DNA of 64,000 nt from Maribellus sp. YY47 (GTDB lineage Bacteria > Bacteroidota > Bacteroidia > Bacteroidales > Prolixibacteraceae). The position numbers and the translations under genes are program-made. The notes under the pieces are model-generated. The model ran no database searches. It saw nothing but the letters and a program-made list of their open reading frames with translations, and was not told the DNA's origin. Below, piece by piece: positions 11,162-20,382 of the stretch (positions are counted from its first letter, which is position 1; each line of letters begins with the position of its first letter). The stretch covers positions 62,001-126,000 of the forward strand of contig NZ_JALGYW010000011.1 in assembly GCF_023111095.1 (NCBI RefSeq), read 5' to 3'.

Positions 11162-12466
11162 CTACTTCACCCTCTCGTTCCAAAGTGCTTTCAACGGATT
11201 AAAGAATCGCTGAATTAAACGCAGGTCTTCGGTAATGACTTCAGCTTCGCCGATCAACTGATTTTGCATTTGCAGATCGCGATTATAATTGGTAACCAAG
11301 CCTTTTGGAAACTCAACCTCAACCATATAAAAATTATCTTCAGGTACCAGCGAAACGCTTTTTACTTTTCCGCGTACCAAGCCAAATTCCATGTAAGGAT
11401 AATTGTCGAATTTGACGTTTACATCCAGTCCGTCTTTTACTTTACCCGAGCCACGCACCGGCAACTCCAGTTTGCCAATCACTTTGCCAAGATCGTCAGG
11501 TACAATAGTAAACGCCCGATCGCCTTCGCTGATGTTCTGATTTTCGGCATAAAACTTATTAAACGAAACCGTACCTCCAATGGGCGTGCGAATTAGGTAG
11601 GTCAGAAACCAATTGCTAACCTCACTCTTCATATTATTGAAGGCCTCTAATAACGCAGACTCGTACTGAATTTTATAATCTCTGAATTGCTTTTCGTTTT
11701 CGATAATCTTTTGGTCAAGTTCGCCAATATCGATCTGCTGCTGGGCAAGATCCGACCGAATCTGATCCAATTCCGATTTTTTCGACAACATCTCCGACTC
11801 GGCTTTTTCAAAATCGGTTGTGGCGATTACCTCTCCGGCAATTAATTTCTTTTGCCGCTCGTAGTTGCGTAATTTAAGTTGATATTCTTTATCTACGGCC
11901 AGTTTCCTTTCCCACATCCGATCGTACAAAATACGCGCATTTTTGGCCTGCTCGCGATACGACTCTTCCTTAAGAATATAATAATTGCGCTCGGTGAACT
12001 CTTTTAACTCCTGAAACCGCGTGAGGAATTGAGAATAAATTTCCTGAATCGGGCCCAACTGAAGCGTTTTACTTAAATGAATGGCCGGCGTTAAATTTAA
12101 AGTATCAAATGCTGGCTGAAGAGCGTTGATCAATTGCTGCAACTGAAGAACATCGATATAATTGGCAGGATTTTCAATTAACGCAATAATATCCCCGGCT
12201 TCCACCTTTTCCTTATCGCTCACAAATAGCTGGTCGATTTTTCCGGTTGCCCGGGCCACCAAAGTTGCCGGTGGATTTTCGGTGGTAACCACAATTTTCG
12301 ACCGCAATATATCAGGATAATGAAATACGAAACTGAAAATGATGATCAGCGAAAAAATCGCAATAAACACAAGAATCCCATACCTCACCAAACGCGATGG
12401 AACTCCTCCGAGTATTTCCTGCACTTCGCCGGAACGGATTTCTATATTTTGCTTGTCATCAGTCAC
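11162..12466 (-). CDS. HlyD-family periplasmic adaptor of a peptide exporter
   Basis: A 434-residue protein that starts at GTG (12466) because no in-frame ATG lies upstream. One membrane helix near residues 28-52 (YGILVFIAIFSLIIIFSFVF) is followed by a lipoyl/barrel-sandwich segment (ATGKIDQLFVSDKEKVEAGD), a long coiled-coil hairpin (about residues 110-290, rich in K, E, Q and L) and a second half-lipoyl plus beta-barrel region (IGGTVSFNKFY onward). This is the membrane-fusion adaptor of type I secretion and bacteriocin export. It lies downstream of the C39 ABC exporter on the same strand. The pair would carry peptides across both membranes, using an outer-membrane TolC-like channel that is not in this window. 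Confidence 0.88.
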   Translation of the reverse strand: MTDDKQNIEIRSGEVQEILGGVPSRLVRYGILVFIAIFSLIIIFSFVFHYPDILRSKIVVTTENPPATLVARATGKIDQLFVSDKEKVEAGDIIALIENPANYIDVLQLQQLINALQPAFDTLNLTPAIHLSKTLQLGPIQEIYSQFLTRFQELKEFTERNYYILKEESYREQAKNARILYDRMWERKLAVDKEYQLKLRNYERQKKLIAGEVIATTDFEKAESEMLSKKSELDQIRSDLAQQQIDIGELDQKIIENEKQFRDYKIQYESALLEAFNNMKSEVSNWFLTYLIRTPIGGTVSFNKFYAENQNISEGDRAFTIVPDDLGKVIGKLELPVRGSGKVKDGLDVNVKFDNYPYMEFGLVRGKVKSVSLVPEDNFYMVEVEFPKGLVTNYNRDLQMQNQLIGEAEVITEDLRLIQRFFNPLKALWNERVK

Positions 12467-12500
12467 GTTAAATTGTCAAATGGTAAAATTGTCAAATTGC

Positions 12501-12947
12501 TCTATTGTTAAATTGAGAACTGTTTCTCTATATTAATATTTCAATTTTTCGTTGGTGAAATTTATCAAATTATAAAGCTCTTTTCGCAACTGCTGAAGAG
12601 TATTTGCATAAATTAAACTTACTTCGTTCGTGATCAATTCGCGAACCGAAGATTTTCTGATCCAGTCTTCTGTTTCTTCAAGGGAGCCCATACTTATTCT
12701 GTAAAATCTTACTTTATCCTTTTTTGAATAACGACCAAAACCTTCTGCAATATTTGCAGAAATGGAATCTGCCGCTTTAACAAACTGTTTCCCTACGGTC
12801 TCTTTCGCAAAATAATCCCACTTCAATACTTCTTTCCAAACTTCATTAGAAAAATCAAATGCCAACCGATAAGCGCTAATTTTGTCCAAAGTCAAGAATT
12901 CTTTTGCCATGATTTTCAATTTAACAATTTATCAGTTTATCAATAGA
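12501..12947. repeat. Imperfect inverted repeats flanking the four-helix-bundle gene
   Basis: The left arm at 12501-12516 (TCTATTGTTAAATTGA) and the right arm at 12932-12947 (complement TCTATTGATAAACTGA) agree at 14 of 16 positions. They sit just outside the ends of the small gene at 12533-12910. Around both arms are further AT-rich runs of the form AATTGTCAAATTG / CAATTTAACAATTT. The gene plus arms lies exactly between two exporter genes, which suggests an inserted cassette. No target-site duplication was identified. Confidence 0.55.
12533..12910 (-). CDS. Four-helix-bundle protein (23S rRNA intervening-sequence family)
   Basis: The protein is 125 residues from the ATG at 12910; an upstream TTG at 12919 is possible but less likely. 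It starts MAKEFLTLDKISAYRLAFDF. The family signature, QFVKAADSISANIAEGFGRY followed by RFYRISMGSLEETEDWI, is clear. These four-helix-bundle proteins (TIGR02436-like) were first seen in 23S rRNA intervening sequences, and many free copies exist in Bacteroidota with no settled function. It interrupts the exporter operon between the C39 ABC gene and the HlyD gene and is bordered by inverted repeats. A role in export is not supported. Confidence 0.88.
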   Translation of the reverse strand: MAKEFLTLDKISAYRLAFDFSNEVWKEVLKWDYFAKETVGKQFVKAADSISANIAEGFGRYSKKDKVRFYRISMGSLEETEDWIRKSSVRELITNEVSLIYANTLQQLRKELYNLINFTNEKLKY

Positions 12948-12972
12948 ACAGTTTTGCAGTTCTTTCAATTTA

Positions 12973-15162
12973 TCAATTCCCTAATTCCAATTGATTTCTT
13001 ACCAACTCAAAATATTTTCCTTTTTTCCGAATCAATTCCTCGTGCGTTCCGCGTTCCACGATTTCGCCTTTTTCGAGAACGATAATCTGATCCGCATTTT
13101 TTACCGTACTTAAACGATGCGCCACCACAACAACCGTTTTTCCTGCCGAAACTTTTTCCATGTTTTCCATGATCAGTTTTTCGTTGTTGGCATCCAACGC
13201 ATTGGTGGCCTCATCAAAAAACAGGTATTCCGGCGATTTGTAAATAGCGCGGGCAATCAGTATCCGTTGCTTTTGTCCCTGGCTCAGCCCCACTCCTTCC
13301 TGTCCGATTTTGGTATTGTAGCTCAATGGCAGCGATTCGATATAATCCTGAATATTGGCCATTTTCACGGCATCCAACAATCGTTCGTGATCCACCGTTT
13401 CGTCGTTTACCACGATATTTTTAGCGATGCTGTCAGAAAAAATAAAACCGTCCTGCATTACCACGCCACAACTGTCACGCCACATCTTGGGAGAGAAATT
13501 CGCCAACCGGGTTCCGCCGATTTTAATATCGCCTTCCACCGGCGGGTAAAAGCCCAACAATAATTTAATCAGCGTAGTTTTTCCACTGCCACTGGTACCT
13601 ACAATCGCTGTTGTCTTTTTCTCGGGAATATCCAGATTAATATTGTTCAACACTTTCGGTGAACGCGGTCCTTCGTACTGGAACACAAGATCAGAAATAT
13701 TGATGCCCTTATTTTCAGGCAACATTTTAACATAACTGGCTCCCGCTTCGCTTTCATCCTTTTTATCGTGGATTTCGGCCAAACGCTCCAAACTGATCTT
13801 TGCATCCTGTGCATTGTGCATAAATTGAATCAACTGACGCAACGGAGTGTTTAGTTGTCCTATTATATATTGTATAGCCAGCATCATACCGAGGGTTAAC
13901 TGGCCATTCACCACTGCAGTTGCAGAAATAATAATAATCAGTATATTTTTTGTTTCGTTGATAAATACAGAACCCGCGTCCTGGTATTGCTGAAGCGCCA
14001 GACTTTTTACGTTCACTTTAAACAGACCGGCCTGTACCCGCTCCCACTCCCAGCGTTTTTCTTTTTCGTAGTTATTCAGTTTGATCTCCTGCATCCCGTT
14101 GATGATCTGGATCAGCTTGCTCTGGTTTTCCGAAAGTTTATTGAAACGTTTGTAATCCAACTCGCGCCGGCGTTTCATAAAAATGTAGATCCAGACAAAA
14201 TAGAGAACGGAACCGATCAGAAAAATGAAAAAGATTTTCCAGCTGTAAATGGCCAGTACAATGGCAAAAACCACGAGGCTAAAAACCGAGAACAACACGC
14301 CAATCGACTGCGCGGTTAAAAAGCGCTCAATGCGGTCGTGGTCTTCGATGCGCTGCAATAAATCGCCGATCATTTTCGAATCGAAAAAACCAAGCGGCAA
14401 CTTCATCAGCTTTATCAAAAAATCGGATATAATGGAAATGTTGATTCGGGTACTGATATGCAGCAAAATCCACGAACGAATAAACTCTACCGACATCCGG
14501 CTGATAAACAGCACCAGTTGTGCCAGCAAAACAAGGTAGATAAAACCAATATCCTGGTTATTGATACCAATATCGACCACACTTTGCGTAAGAAACGGCA
14601 GCACCAATTGTATCAAACTTCCCAGGAAAAATCCCAGAATGAGTTGAATCACCAGTTTGCGGTAAGGTTTCAGGTAATTCAGTACAAAGCGAAAACCTGT
14701 TCGGCTGACTTTTTCTTCAGGTTCCTGGTAAAACTCAGGCGTTGGTTGCAACAGCAAACAAACACCTTTCTCCTCGCCACCGGCAATCGTCGAAATCCAT
14801 TTTTCGCAGAACTCCTTTTCGGAATATTCCAACCGCCCAAACGCGGGGTTCGCCACGTACACTTTTCCTTTCGCCATTTTATACACTACCACAAAATGCC
14901 CTTGTCCCCAATGAACAATGCATGGTAGCGGGGCTTCTTTTTTCAACTGCTCGAAAGTGATTTTAACGCCCATCGAGCGCATGCCAATAGCTTCAGCGGC
15001 ATCGCTGATTCCCAAAAGTGAAACCCCTTCCCGGGAGATGTACGATTTTTCGCGAAGTGATTCGGTAGAAAAATGTTTCCCGTAATATTTGGCCACCATG
15101 CGTAAACAGGTTGGCCCGCAATCCATGGCATCAAACTGTTGATAAAACGGGAACTTTGACAT
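12973..15162 (-). CDS. Peptidase C39-containing ABC exporter (bacteriocin type)
   Basis: A 729-residue protein. An N-terminal C39 peptidase domain (about residues 1-135) has the nucleophile in MDCGPTCL (Cys 15) and His 89 in WGQGHFVVV. A six-helix transmembrane domain covers about residues 155-440. The nucleotide-binding domain has Walker A GTSGSGKTT, signature LSQGQKQR and Walker B YLFFDEATNALD. Such exporters cut double-glycine leaders and pump the mature peptide out. The third catalytic position, normally Asp in a DP motif, is Asn 105 (VANPAFG). I found no double-glycine precursor nearby. A weak promoter-like pair, TTG-N21-TATCTTTC, lies at 15180-15211. Confidence 0.93.
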   Translation of the reverse strand: MSKFPFYQQFDAMDCGPTCLRMVAKYYGKHFSTESLREKSYISREGVSLLGISDAAEAIGMRSMGVKITFEQLKKEAPLPCIVHWGQGHFVVVYKMAKGKVYVANPAFGRLEYSEKEFCEKWISTIAGGEEKGVCLLLQPTPEFYQEPEEKVSRTGFRFVLNYLKPYRKLVIQLILGFFLGSLIQLVLPFLTQSVVDIGINNQDIGFIYLVLLAQLVLFISRMSVEFIRSWILLHISTRINISIISDFLIKLMKLPLGFFDSKMIGDLLQRIEDHDRIERFLTAQSIGVLFSVFSLVVFAIVLAIYSWKIFFIFLIGSVLYFVWIYIFMKRRRELDYKRFNKLSENQSKLIQIINGMQEIKLNNYEKEKRWEWERVQAGLFKVNVKSLALQQYQDAGSVFINETKNILIIIISATAVVNGQLTLGMMLAIQYIIGQLNTPLRQLIQFMHNAQDAKISLERLAEIHDKKDESEAGASYVKMLPENKGINISDLVFQYEGPRSPKVLNNINLDIPEKKTTAIVGTSGSGKTTLIKLLLGFYPPVEGDIKIGGTRLANFSPKMWRDSCGVVMQDGFIFSDSIAKNIVVNDETVDHERLLDAVKMANIQDYIESLPLSYNTKIGQEGVGLSQGQKQRILIARAIYKSPEYLFFDEATNALDANNEKLIMENMEKVSAGKTVVVVAHRLSTVKNADQIIVLEKGEIVERGTHEELIRKKGKYFELVRNQLELGN

Positions 15163-15415
15163 AGCTAAGTTTTGTTGGGGAAAGATAGAATTTTTTTTGT
15201 CCGGAAATCAATTTCCACGTCCGACTTATTAACTATGCAATGAGGAAAACAAGAAAACAAGGCGAACTCAGTCTACGAAATGGTTAATCTGAAAGAGCTA
15301 AAAGTTGACTTATTGCATATGTTGTTAAAGACATAAAAAATTCAGAATGAACGGTAAACTATATTTGGAATTTGAATAGATTTGATCCAATTCTTCTGAA
15401 CATTATATAATCAAG

Positions 15416-15916
15416 ATGAGATTCGAAACAAAAATTGAATTCCGACAATATTTAAAACTGATGTATATACTTACATACAGAAGACGTGCATTCATTTTTA
15501 GTACTGTATTAGGATTCATATTTCTTGTCTTTTCTCTGCTTTATCTCCTTGGAATTATAATTTCGGATGAACTGCCTGTTTTCCCAATGGTGTTTTCAGC
15601 CTTAATACTGATTTTTATACCAATATCCGTTTATTTCTCAGCAAAAAAGAATTTTTATACTCATGGGAGACTTCAAGAACAAATCGTTTATGAAATAACT
15701 GACAAAGAGATAAACATTTCAGGAGAATCCTTTAAAAGTCAAATGACTTGGGAAAAAACGTATAAAGTGCAAGAACTAAAAGACTGGTTTTTAATATATC
15801 AGAATAAACTGGTGGCAAACGTAATCCCCAAAAATTCTACTGATCTCGATATTGTCGAATTTCGAAGAATTGTAAGAAATCAAAATGTAAAAAGTAAACT
15901 CAAAAGAGATACTTAA
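15416..15916 (+). CDS. YcxB-like membrane protein
   Basis: A 166-residue protein. Two transmembrane helices at about residues 27-50 and 57-75 (FSTVLGFIFLVFSLLYLLGI, then PMVFSALILIFIPISVYFSA) are followed by a soluble region (ITDKEINISGESFKSQMTWE, then LIYQNKLVANVIPKNS). That order, two helices then a small beta-rich domain with a W/Y-rich strand, is that of the YcxB family of unknown function. It stands alone and AT-rich between the divergent exporter operon and a minus-strand membrane gene. The 253 nt upstream hold no other gene that I can support. Confidence 0.6.
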   Translation: MRFETKIEFRQYLKLMYILTYRRRAFIFSTVLGFIFLVFSLLYLLGIIISDELPVFPMVFSALILIFIPISVYFSAKKNFYTHGRLQEQIVYEITDKEINISGESFKSQMTWEKTYKVQELKDWFLIYQNKLVANVIPKNSTDLDIVEFRRIVRNQNVKSKLKRDT

Positions 15917-15966
15917 CCAAGGTTGATTGCTAATCTGAATCTCATGCGAGATGGACAGCAAATATC

Positions 15967-16260
15967 CTAAGCTAACAACCGAAAAATCATAAAAGCCAAA
16001 GCGGGGATGAAGCCCAGCATTGCCAGCGGCCGGGCGCGCAACCGATACTTTTCCTTGTCGTTCAGCCAGTAAAAAATGCCAATGGGAAGGATAGCGATGA
16101 ACAGCACAGTTCCGAGGTAGTTAAAGATTTCATTTTTGTCGGACAGAAAAGCAAAACTATATTTCCTTTCTTCGAAATACCAAATACCAGCTGCGATAGC
16201 CCCAGAGAGAAGAATCACCACAACCGGGAAAATCCGGCAACACCATTTTGTTTGTCCCAT
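15967..16260 (-). CDS. Small membrane protein, unknown function
   Basis: Taken from the ATG at 16260 (MGQTKWCCRIFPVVVILLSG), the protein has 97 residues; the longer frame to 16317 adds an unlikely basic leader. Three hydrophobic segments are seen, at about residues 9-29, 44-62 and 76-95 (FPVVVILLSGAIAAGIWYF; YLGTVLFIAILPIGIFYWL; LAMLGFIPALAFMIFRLLA), joined by short charged loops. I do not recognise a family. It is convergent with the YcxB-like gene and has no functional neighbours. Confidence 0.55.
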   Translation of the reverse strand: MGQTKWCCRIFPVVVILLSGAIAAGIWYFEERKYSFAFLSDKNEIFNYLGTVLFIAILPIGIFYWLNDKEKYRLRARPLAMLGFIPALAFMIFRLLA

Positions 16261-16489
16261 GCTATAACATTTTGATTTTTTTTTGATTTTCCAGAAGAAT
16301 ACTACAAATCCCTGCAAATCATGTTTTTCAGAAAATAAACGTAGTACAAATCAGGGAAATTTTGCCTAAAATCATTTATTTTTTTGATTTTCGGGTAGGT
16401 TAAAAGCTTTTTCGGCTGTAGTAATTTCTAAACCGCTTATCGGCTTCGTGCCCCAAGATGGTTCCATTTAGCAGAAAACGACTTTTGAC

Positions 16490-17218
16490 ATGAATTGCTT
16501 ATTACTCGAAAAGCCACATAATGGGAATCAACTGCAGGAGTTTATTCAGATGATCCCCTACTTTACGTTGGTATCGTATTGCACTTCGGTGTTTGATGCC
16601 TACGAGATCCTTCAGACACGAAAAATTGATGTGCTTTTTATCGACAACGAACTTCCCAAAGTTTCGGGGATCGATTTCATAAACAGCATCGAAAATAAAC
16701 CGATGATCGTATTATTTTCATCGAAACCGGAAATTGCGGTGGAAGCGTTCAACATCAATGCCCAGGACTTTTTGTTAAAACCAGTTTGCTTTGAACGCTT
16801 TTTCAGGACGGCCAATAAGGTGTTTGAGAATTATTCCAATAAAATCAAGCGACAGGTTCCTATTTCAAATGCACTGGACAACCCTCTGCAACTGAGCGAT
16901 TCGATCCTGGTGAAAACCGATTATCAAACGATAATGGTAAAACTCGACCAGATTTTATACATCGAAGGGTTGAAGGATTACATTAAAATCCACACCTTGC
17001 AAAACAACCGCCCGATAATCACACTCAATTCGCTTAAGAAGCTGCAACAGAATTTGCCGTCCGAGCGATTCTCCAGAGTGCACAAATCGTACATTGTTGG
17101 CTTGAACCATATCACCGCCATCAATAAAACCCAGGTAATGATCCGTGATAAATACATACCGATCGGAGAAAGCTTTAAAAGCTTTTTCATGGAAAAAATG
17201 GAAGAAATGCGTGTTTAA
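16490..17218 (+). CDS. LytTR-type response regulator with degenerate receiver
   Basis: A 242-residue protein. An N-terminal CheY-like receiver covers residues 1-120, and a C-terminal LytTR DNA-binding domain covers about 135-240 (ILYIEGLKDYIKIHT, then RVHKSYIVGLNHI). The phospho-acceptor Asp 52 (VLFIDNELP) and the lysine in DFLLKPV are present. The metal-binding acidic pair, usually at positions 7-8, is Glu 7-Lys 8 (LLLEKPH), so ordinary phosphorylation is doubtful. No LytS-type histidine kinase is next to it. A terminator follows directly. It may be an atypical regulator controlled by other means. Confidence 0.88.
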   Translation: MNCLLLEKPHNGNQLQEFIQMIPYFTLVSYCTSVFDAYEILQTRKIDVLFIDNELPKVSGIDFINSIENKPMIVLFSSKPEIAVEAFNINAQDFLLKPVCFERFFRTANKVFENYSNKIKRQVPISNALDNPLQLSDSILVKTDYQTIMVKLDQILYIEGLKDYIKIHTLQNNRPIITLNSLKKLQQNLPSERFSRVHKSYIVGLNHITAINKTQVMIRDKYIPIGESFKSFFMEKMEEMRV

Positions 17219-17244
17219 ACCTGGTATGAAGTACCTCGTTTACT

Positions 17245-17278
17245 AAAGGAATGACTCAATGGGGTTGTTCCTTTTTTT
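17245..17278 (+). terminator. Intrinsic terminator after the LytTR gene
   Basis: The stem AAAGGAA (17245-17251) pairs with TTCCTTT (17268-17274), and the arms run into a T-run. It starts 26 nt after the LytTR stop. The following stretch to 17519 holds one more long inverted repeat and no gene. Confidence 0.75.
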
Positions 17279-17361
17279 GTGGATCGCCGTGACTATAACT
17301 ATCACTGTAAAAAAGATTGATGTAGATTGAAAGAAGGTAGAAATAGATGGATGAACGACCA

Positions 17362-17405
17362 ATTACAGATTGAAGGAGTTTGACTTCACCCATTCAATCT
17401 GTAAT
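17362..17405. repeat. 13-bp perfect inverted repeat, probable 3' stem-loop of the OMP gene
   Basis: ATTACAGATTGAA (17362-17374) and TTCAATCTGTAAT (17393-17405) form a perfect 13-bp stem with an 18-nt loop. It lies 115 nt downstream of the minus-strand outer-membrane gene and between convergent genes. There is no long U-tract, so the termination role is uncertain. Confidence 0.5.
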
Positions 17406-17519
17406 CAGTTGCCCACATTGTGCAAAATGCATTAACAATAGTAATTTGAAATAAACACTAACCCTTCTGCGAAGGCGATCTGACCGAGAACTGCGACTCT
17501 ATACTGTTCTCTTTCGTCG

Positions 17520-18791
17520 TTAATCGATCACCCTGCGCATAAATGCAATTTCGTTGAGGTTAAATCCAAGATTGAAAAGCAGGTATTTTTCCTGAACCAG
17601 GTTTCTCGAGGTGGTGCCGTTTATTCCTCCGGTAACCGAAATATTTACTTCAGAAATCTTTCCGGGTAGCGGAATTCCCAATCCTACAGTAAAGCTTTTA
17701 TCGTTAATGGTTGAGCCACCAAGATTAAGATACGACCGCTGATAATTCACACCAAAGCGATAGATCCAGTTTTTATAGGCAGCATTTACTGCACTGTAGG
17801 GCCAGGGCCGAAGTTCAAGTCCGGCTACAACACGGTGAAGATCGACGAAATCGCTGCCCTGTGTCGGATAGCTAACTTTCGACCATTCCTGAAAGCTGTA
17901 ATCCAAAGCGAATTTGTATTTGCCCGGATTCACCACGCCAAGTCCTACCCCCAGAATATTGGGAACGGTTAAATAATCGGTGTTGTATTCGTCGCCGCCC
18001 ACTTGTTCGAACGAGTTATCGTAGACAACAACGACGTGTTTCGAGCGCAAATCCTGCTCCGGTGCGAAAGTCACTCCTAACGAATATTCCTTTTTATTTT
18101 TTTTGAACGAGTATTGCAAACCGTAATCAAAATACAGACTCCGCATATAATCATATCGTTTCACCTGCATGTTGGGCACATAACCCGAGGCATAAATATT
18201 TTCTTCCTGTATCAGCGATCCAAACATATAGGAAAAATTCACCCCAAACGAGAGATGCTTTCCAATCCGCAGCGCATTTCCAAAATAAAACTGCGAAATA
18301 CCACCACTCCCCACATAATCCGATGTGTACTGCTGATCAACGCCTTCCATATAATTTGTTTTCACAATCGAATAATTAATCGTTGAAAACGGTACTACGC
18401 CAAACGAACCGGCCAGCCAGCTGGTATACCTGAAGCCCAGCCCGATATGACTCAGGTTTCCGGTAAAGCCATTTTTCAATTCTTTTTGAGAACTCAGCGT
18501 GTAGGTTTTAGCCGCTACGCCAAATTCAGAAATAATGCGTAAACTGTCGATGCCGGTATAAGAAGCCGGGTTCAGATTGTTGAGATAATTTCCGGATTTT
18601 AAAGCGATACCGGCTCCGGCCATTCCCTGGCTAGAACTAAAACCACGGTTTTGAATTTCTCCGGGACCAAATACAGAATAGGGCGAAACCGTATTTTGAG
18701 CCTTACTTTCCACGCCGGTCAGTAAAAGCAACAGAATGAAAAGGCCGGCGAAAAATCTTCCGGCAAATATTGTAAATCTTAGGTTGTGCAT
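17520..18791 (-). CDS. Outer-membrane beta-barrel protein, unknown function
   Basis: Start taken at the ATG at 18791 (MHNLRFTIF), giving 423 residues; the longer frame would overlap the upstream gene. A signal peptide (FFAGLFILLLLLTGVESKAQ) precedes the mature protein. The remainder alternates polar and hydrophobic residues with many G/Y/F-rich strands (GLGFRYTSWLAGSFGVVPF, FGVNFSYMFG, FALDYSFQEWSKV), as in FadL/PorV-like barrels. A 13-nt gap separates it from the DUF4270 lipoprotein gene upstream, so the two are very likely cotranscribed and may form one outer-membrane complex. Substrate is unknown. Confidence 0.72.
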   Translation of the reverse strand: MHNLRFTIFAGRFFAGLFILLLLLTGVESKAQNTVSPYSVFGPGEIQNRGFSSSQGMAGAGIALKSGNYLNNLNPASYTGIDSLRIISEFGVAAKTYTLSSQKELKNGFTGNLSHIGLGFRYTSWLAGSFGVVPFSTINYSIVKTNYMEGVDQQYTSDYVGSGGISQFYFGNALRIGKHLSFGVNFSYMFGSLIQEENIYASGYVPNMQVKRYDYMRSLYFDYGLQYSFKKNKKEYSLGVTFAPEQDLRSKHVVVVYDNSFEQVGGDEYNTDYLTVPNILGVGLGVVNPGKYKFALDYSFQEWSKVSYPTQGSDFVDLHRVVAGLELRPWPYSAVNAAYKNWIYRFGVNYQRSYLNLGGSTINDKSFTVGLGIPLPGKISEVNISVTGGINGTTSRNLVQEKYLLFNLGFNLNEIAFMRRVID

Positions 18792-18804
18792 TGTTATCAA
18801 ATAA

Positions 18805-20106
18805 TTATTCGTAAAAAACATAATACAGATTCAAAACCGAACGATAGTTTACTCCATCGCGGGCATCGATAACCAGGCGGCTAAGACTTCCCTTAAACTC
18901 CGATTCCGGAATCGTAAGTATCAACCCCACCTGTTCGTCAATAAATCCTTTGCTTAACTCGGTATACAGAAACTGGGTAAGATCGATTGTATAATAATTG
19001 TATTCGTTGTAGAACTCATCAAAACTCATTTCAGAATAAATCACTTCCGAAGAGGTATTCATATATTCAGAAATCAGGTTATTGTATTTATCGGTGTAAT
19101 ACATCATCAGACTTTCGGGCAGATCCACCGCTTTTTCGCTCCCCGGATACGGACGCAATACCAGCTCTGCTTTATACAATATATTATCAGTGTCGAATTC
19201 GAGGAGCCGGTTGATCGACGGGAAATTAATACGGGTTACCAGTCCGTTTCCGGCCTGTATAAATGCTTTATTTCCGGTGAGCGACGATGCCAGCTCCTCC
19301 CGTTGCGTTCTGATGCTCTCAAGTGGAGTACCGGTGCGATCGGCTTCGATCTGATTAAAATAGTTGTAACTGGTATTGAGCGTAAACCGACGTTCGTTCT
19401 CTGTTCTTTCCAGCCCCGATTGATGGGTATACATAATCATACAAGTTGAAGTATCGGCCGAAAAAGAAAGAACCGCTGTGTTTTGCGAACTTCCTTCCAA
19501 AACAATCCCATACAGATATTCCCTGAACTTACTCAGGTCTGTTAGTTTCAAATCTTTGTTCTGTAAGCTGTTGAATAGATCCAGCCCAAAATCATCCGAA
19601 AGACGAATTTCGATCTCATCGTTTTTATTGGGGCGGGGATACAAACTGATCTGCCCCAGCGGATCGTCGCTGTAGTAAAACGACGAGGTATTGTACAATC
19701 CCATATCATCGTCGTCCAATTCCTCGAGTAGTCTTTTTACAGAAATGGTCTGCAGCTGAAGCGTGTCGCCATAAACCTTATCCGAATACGGAAGTTTAAA
19801 CACCAAAGAATCAAACACCTCTTCATCGCCAAACGAAATTGTTTCCGGCAATCCGAGTTCGAAATAGGCGGTTGAAGTTACCGGCCCCAGTTCAGGATCG
19901 ACATAGCGCCCCACCAATAAATCTCCGGGGCTCGATGTTGCAATGGAATCAATCAATACCGTTTCAAGCCTGACCGAAAAAGTATCCAGCAGTACAAAAC
20001 GGGTTTGCGATTTAATGTATTTGTCAACGGTTGAATTTAGATCTTCATCATCCGAGCAACCCAACAAACCGACAACTATTAAAATTAGAATAAGTTTTCT
20101 AAGCAT
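18805..20106 (-). CDS. DUF4270 family lipoprotein
   Basis: A 433-residue lipoprotein (LIVVGLLGC, Cys 17 as lipidation site, followed by SDDED). The sequence fits DUF4270, a Bacteroidota-specific family: DTFSVRLETVLIDSIATSSP, then LLVGRYVDPELGPVTSTAYF, a middle region DSLVFKLPYSDKVYGDTLQL and a late segment VGLILTIPESEFKGSLSRLV. Function is unknown. The predicted site is the outer membrane, on the periplasmic or surface side. It is the first gene of a two-gene unit with the barrel protein, and the Kelch lipoprotein is divergent from it. Confidence 0.85.
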   Translation of the reverse strand: MLRKLILILIVVGLLGCSDDEDLNSTVDKYIKSQTRFVLLDTFSVRLETVLIDSIATSSPGDLLVGRYVDPELGPVTSTAYFELGLPETISFGDEEVFDSLVFKLPYSDKVYGDTLQLQTISVKRLLEELDDDDMGLYNTSSFYYSDDPLGQISLYPRPNKNDEIEIRLSDDFGLDLFNSLQNKDLKLTDLSKFREYLYGIVLEGSSQNTAVLSFSADTSTCMIMYTHQSGLERTENERRFTLNTSYNYFNQIEADRTGTPLESIRTQREELASSLTGNKAFIQAGNGLVTRINFPSINRLLEFDTDNILYKAELVLRPYPGSEKAVDLPESLMMYYTDKYNNLISEYMNTSSEVIYSEMSFDEFYNEYNYYTIDLTQFLYTELSKGFIDEQVGLILTIPESEFKGSLSRLVIDARDGVNYRSVLNLYYVFYE

Positions 20107-20382
20107 ATGAATTTGTTTTCAGCTCAAATGAAGAAAAGATTGATGAAGGATCGAAAAATTATATACCAACCCGATTGGTCGATAGATGATCCCAGTAAAT
20201 CTCCTACTATTAACGCTTTTTAACCTTCTAAAACGGCTTTTATCCGTGCTTTTCGGATTTAAAAGAGACTTTTTTCCTGTTCATCGATACTTTTTGGGGC
20301 TTTGTATATTTTCCTTTTTTGGGATGATTTCGAAACATAGGTTTGTGTGCAGAAAATCATATAAAAAATAAAAAAATTGGTC

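Noticed and set aside
13117-13563. 148-codon plus-strand frame inside the ABC exporter gene
   Set aside because: Antisense to the nucleotide-binding domain, whose motifs are intact; rich in His/Phe as expected for a shadow frame.
15230-15415. Bacteriocin precursor with a double-glycine leader next to the C39 exporter
   Set aside because: The short open frames here lack a GG/GA cleavage motif and a typical leader.
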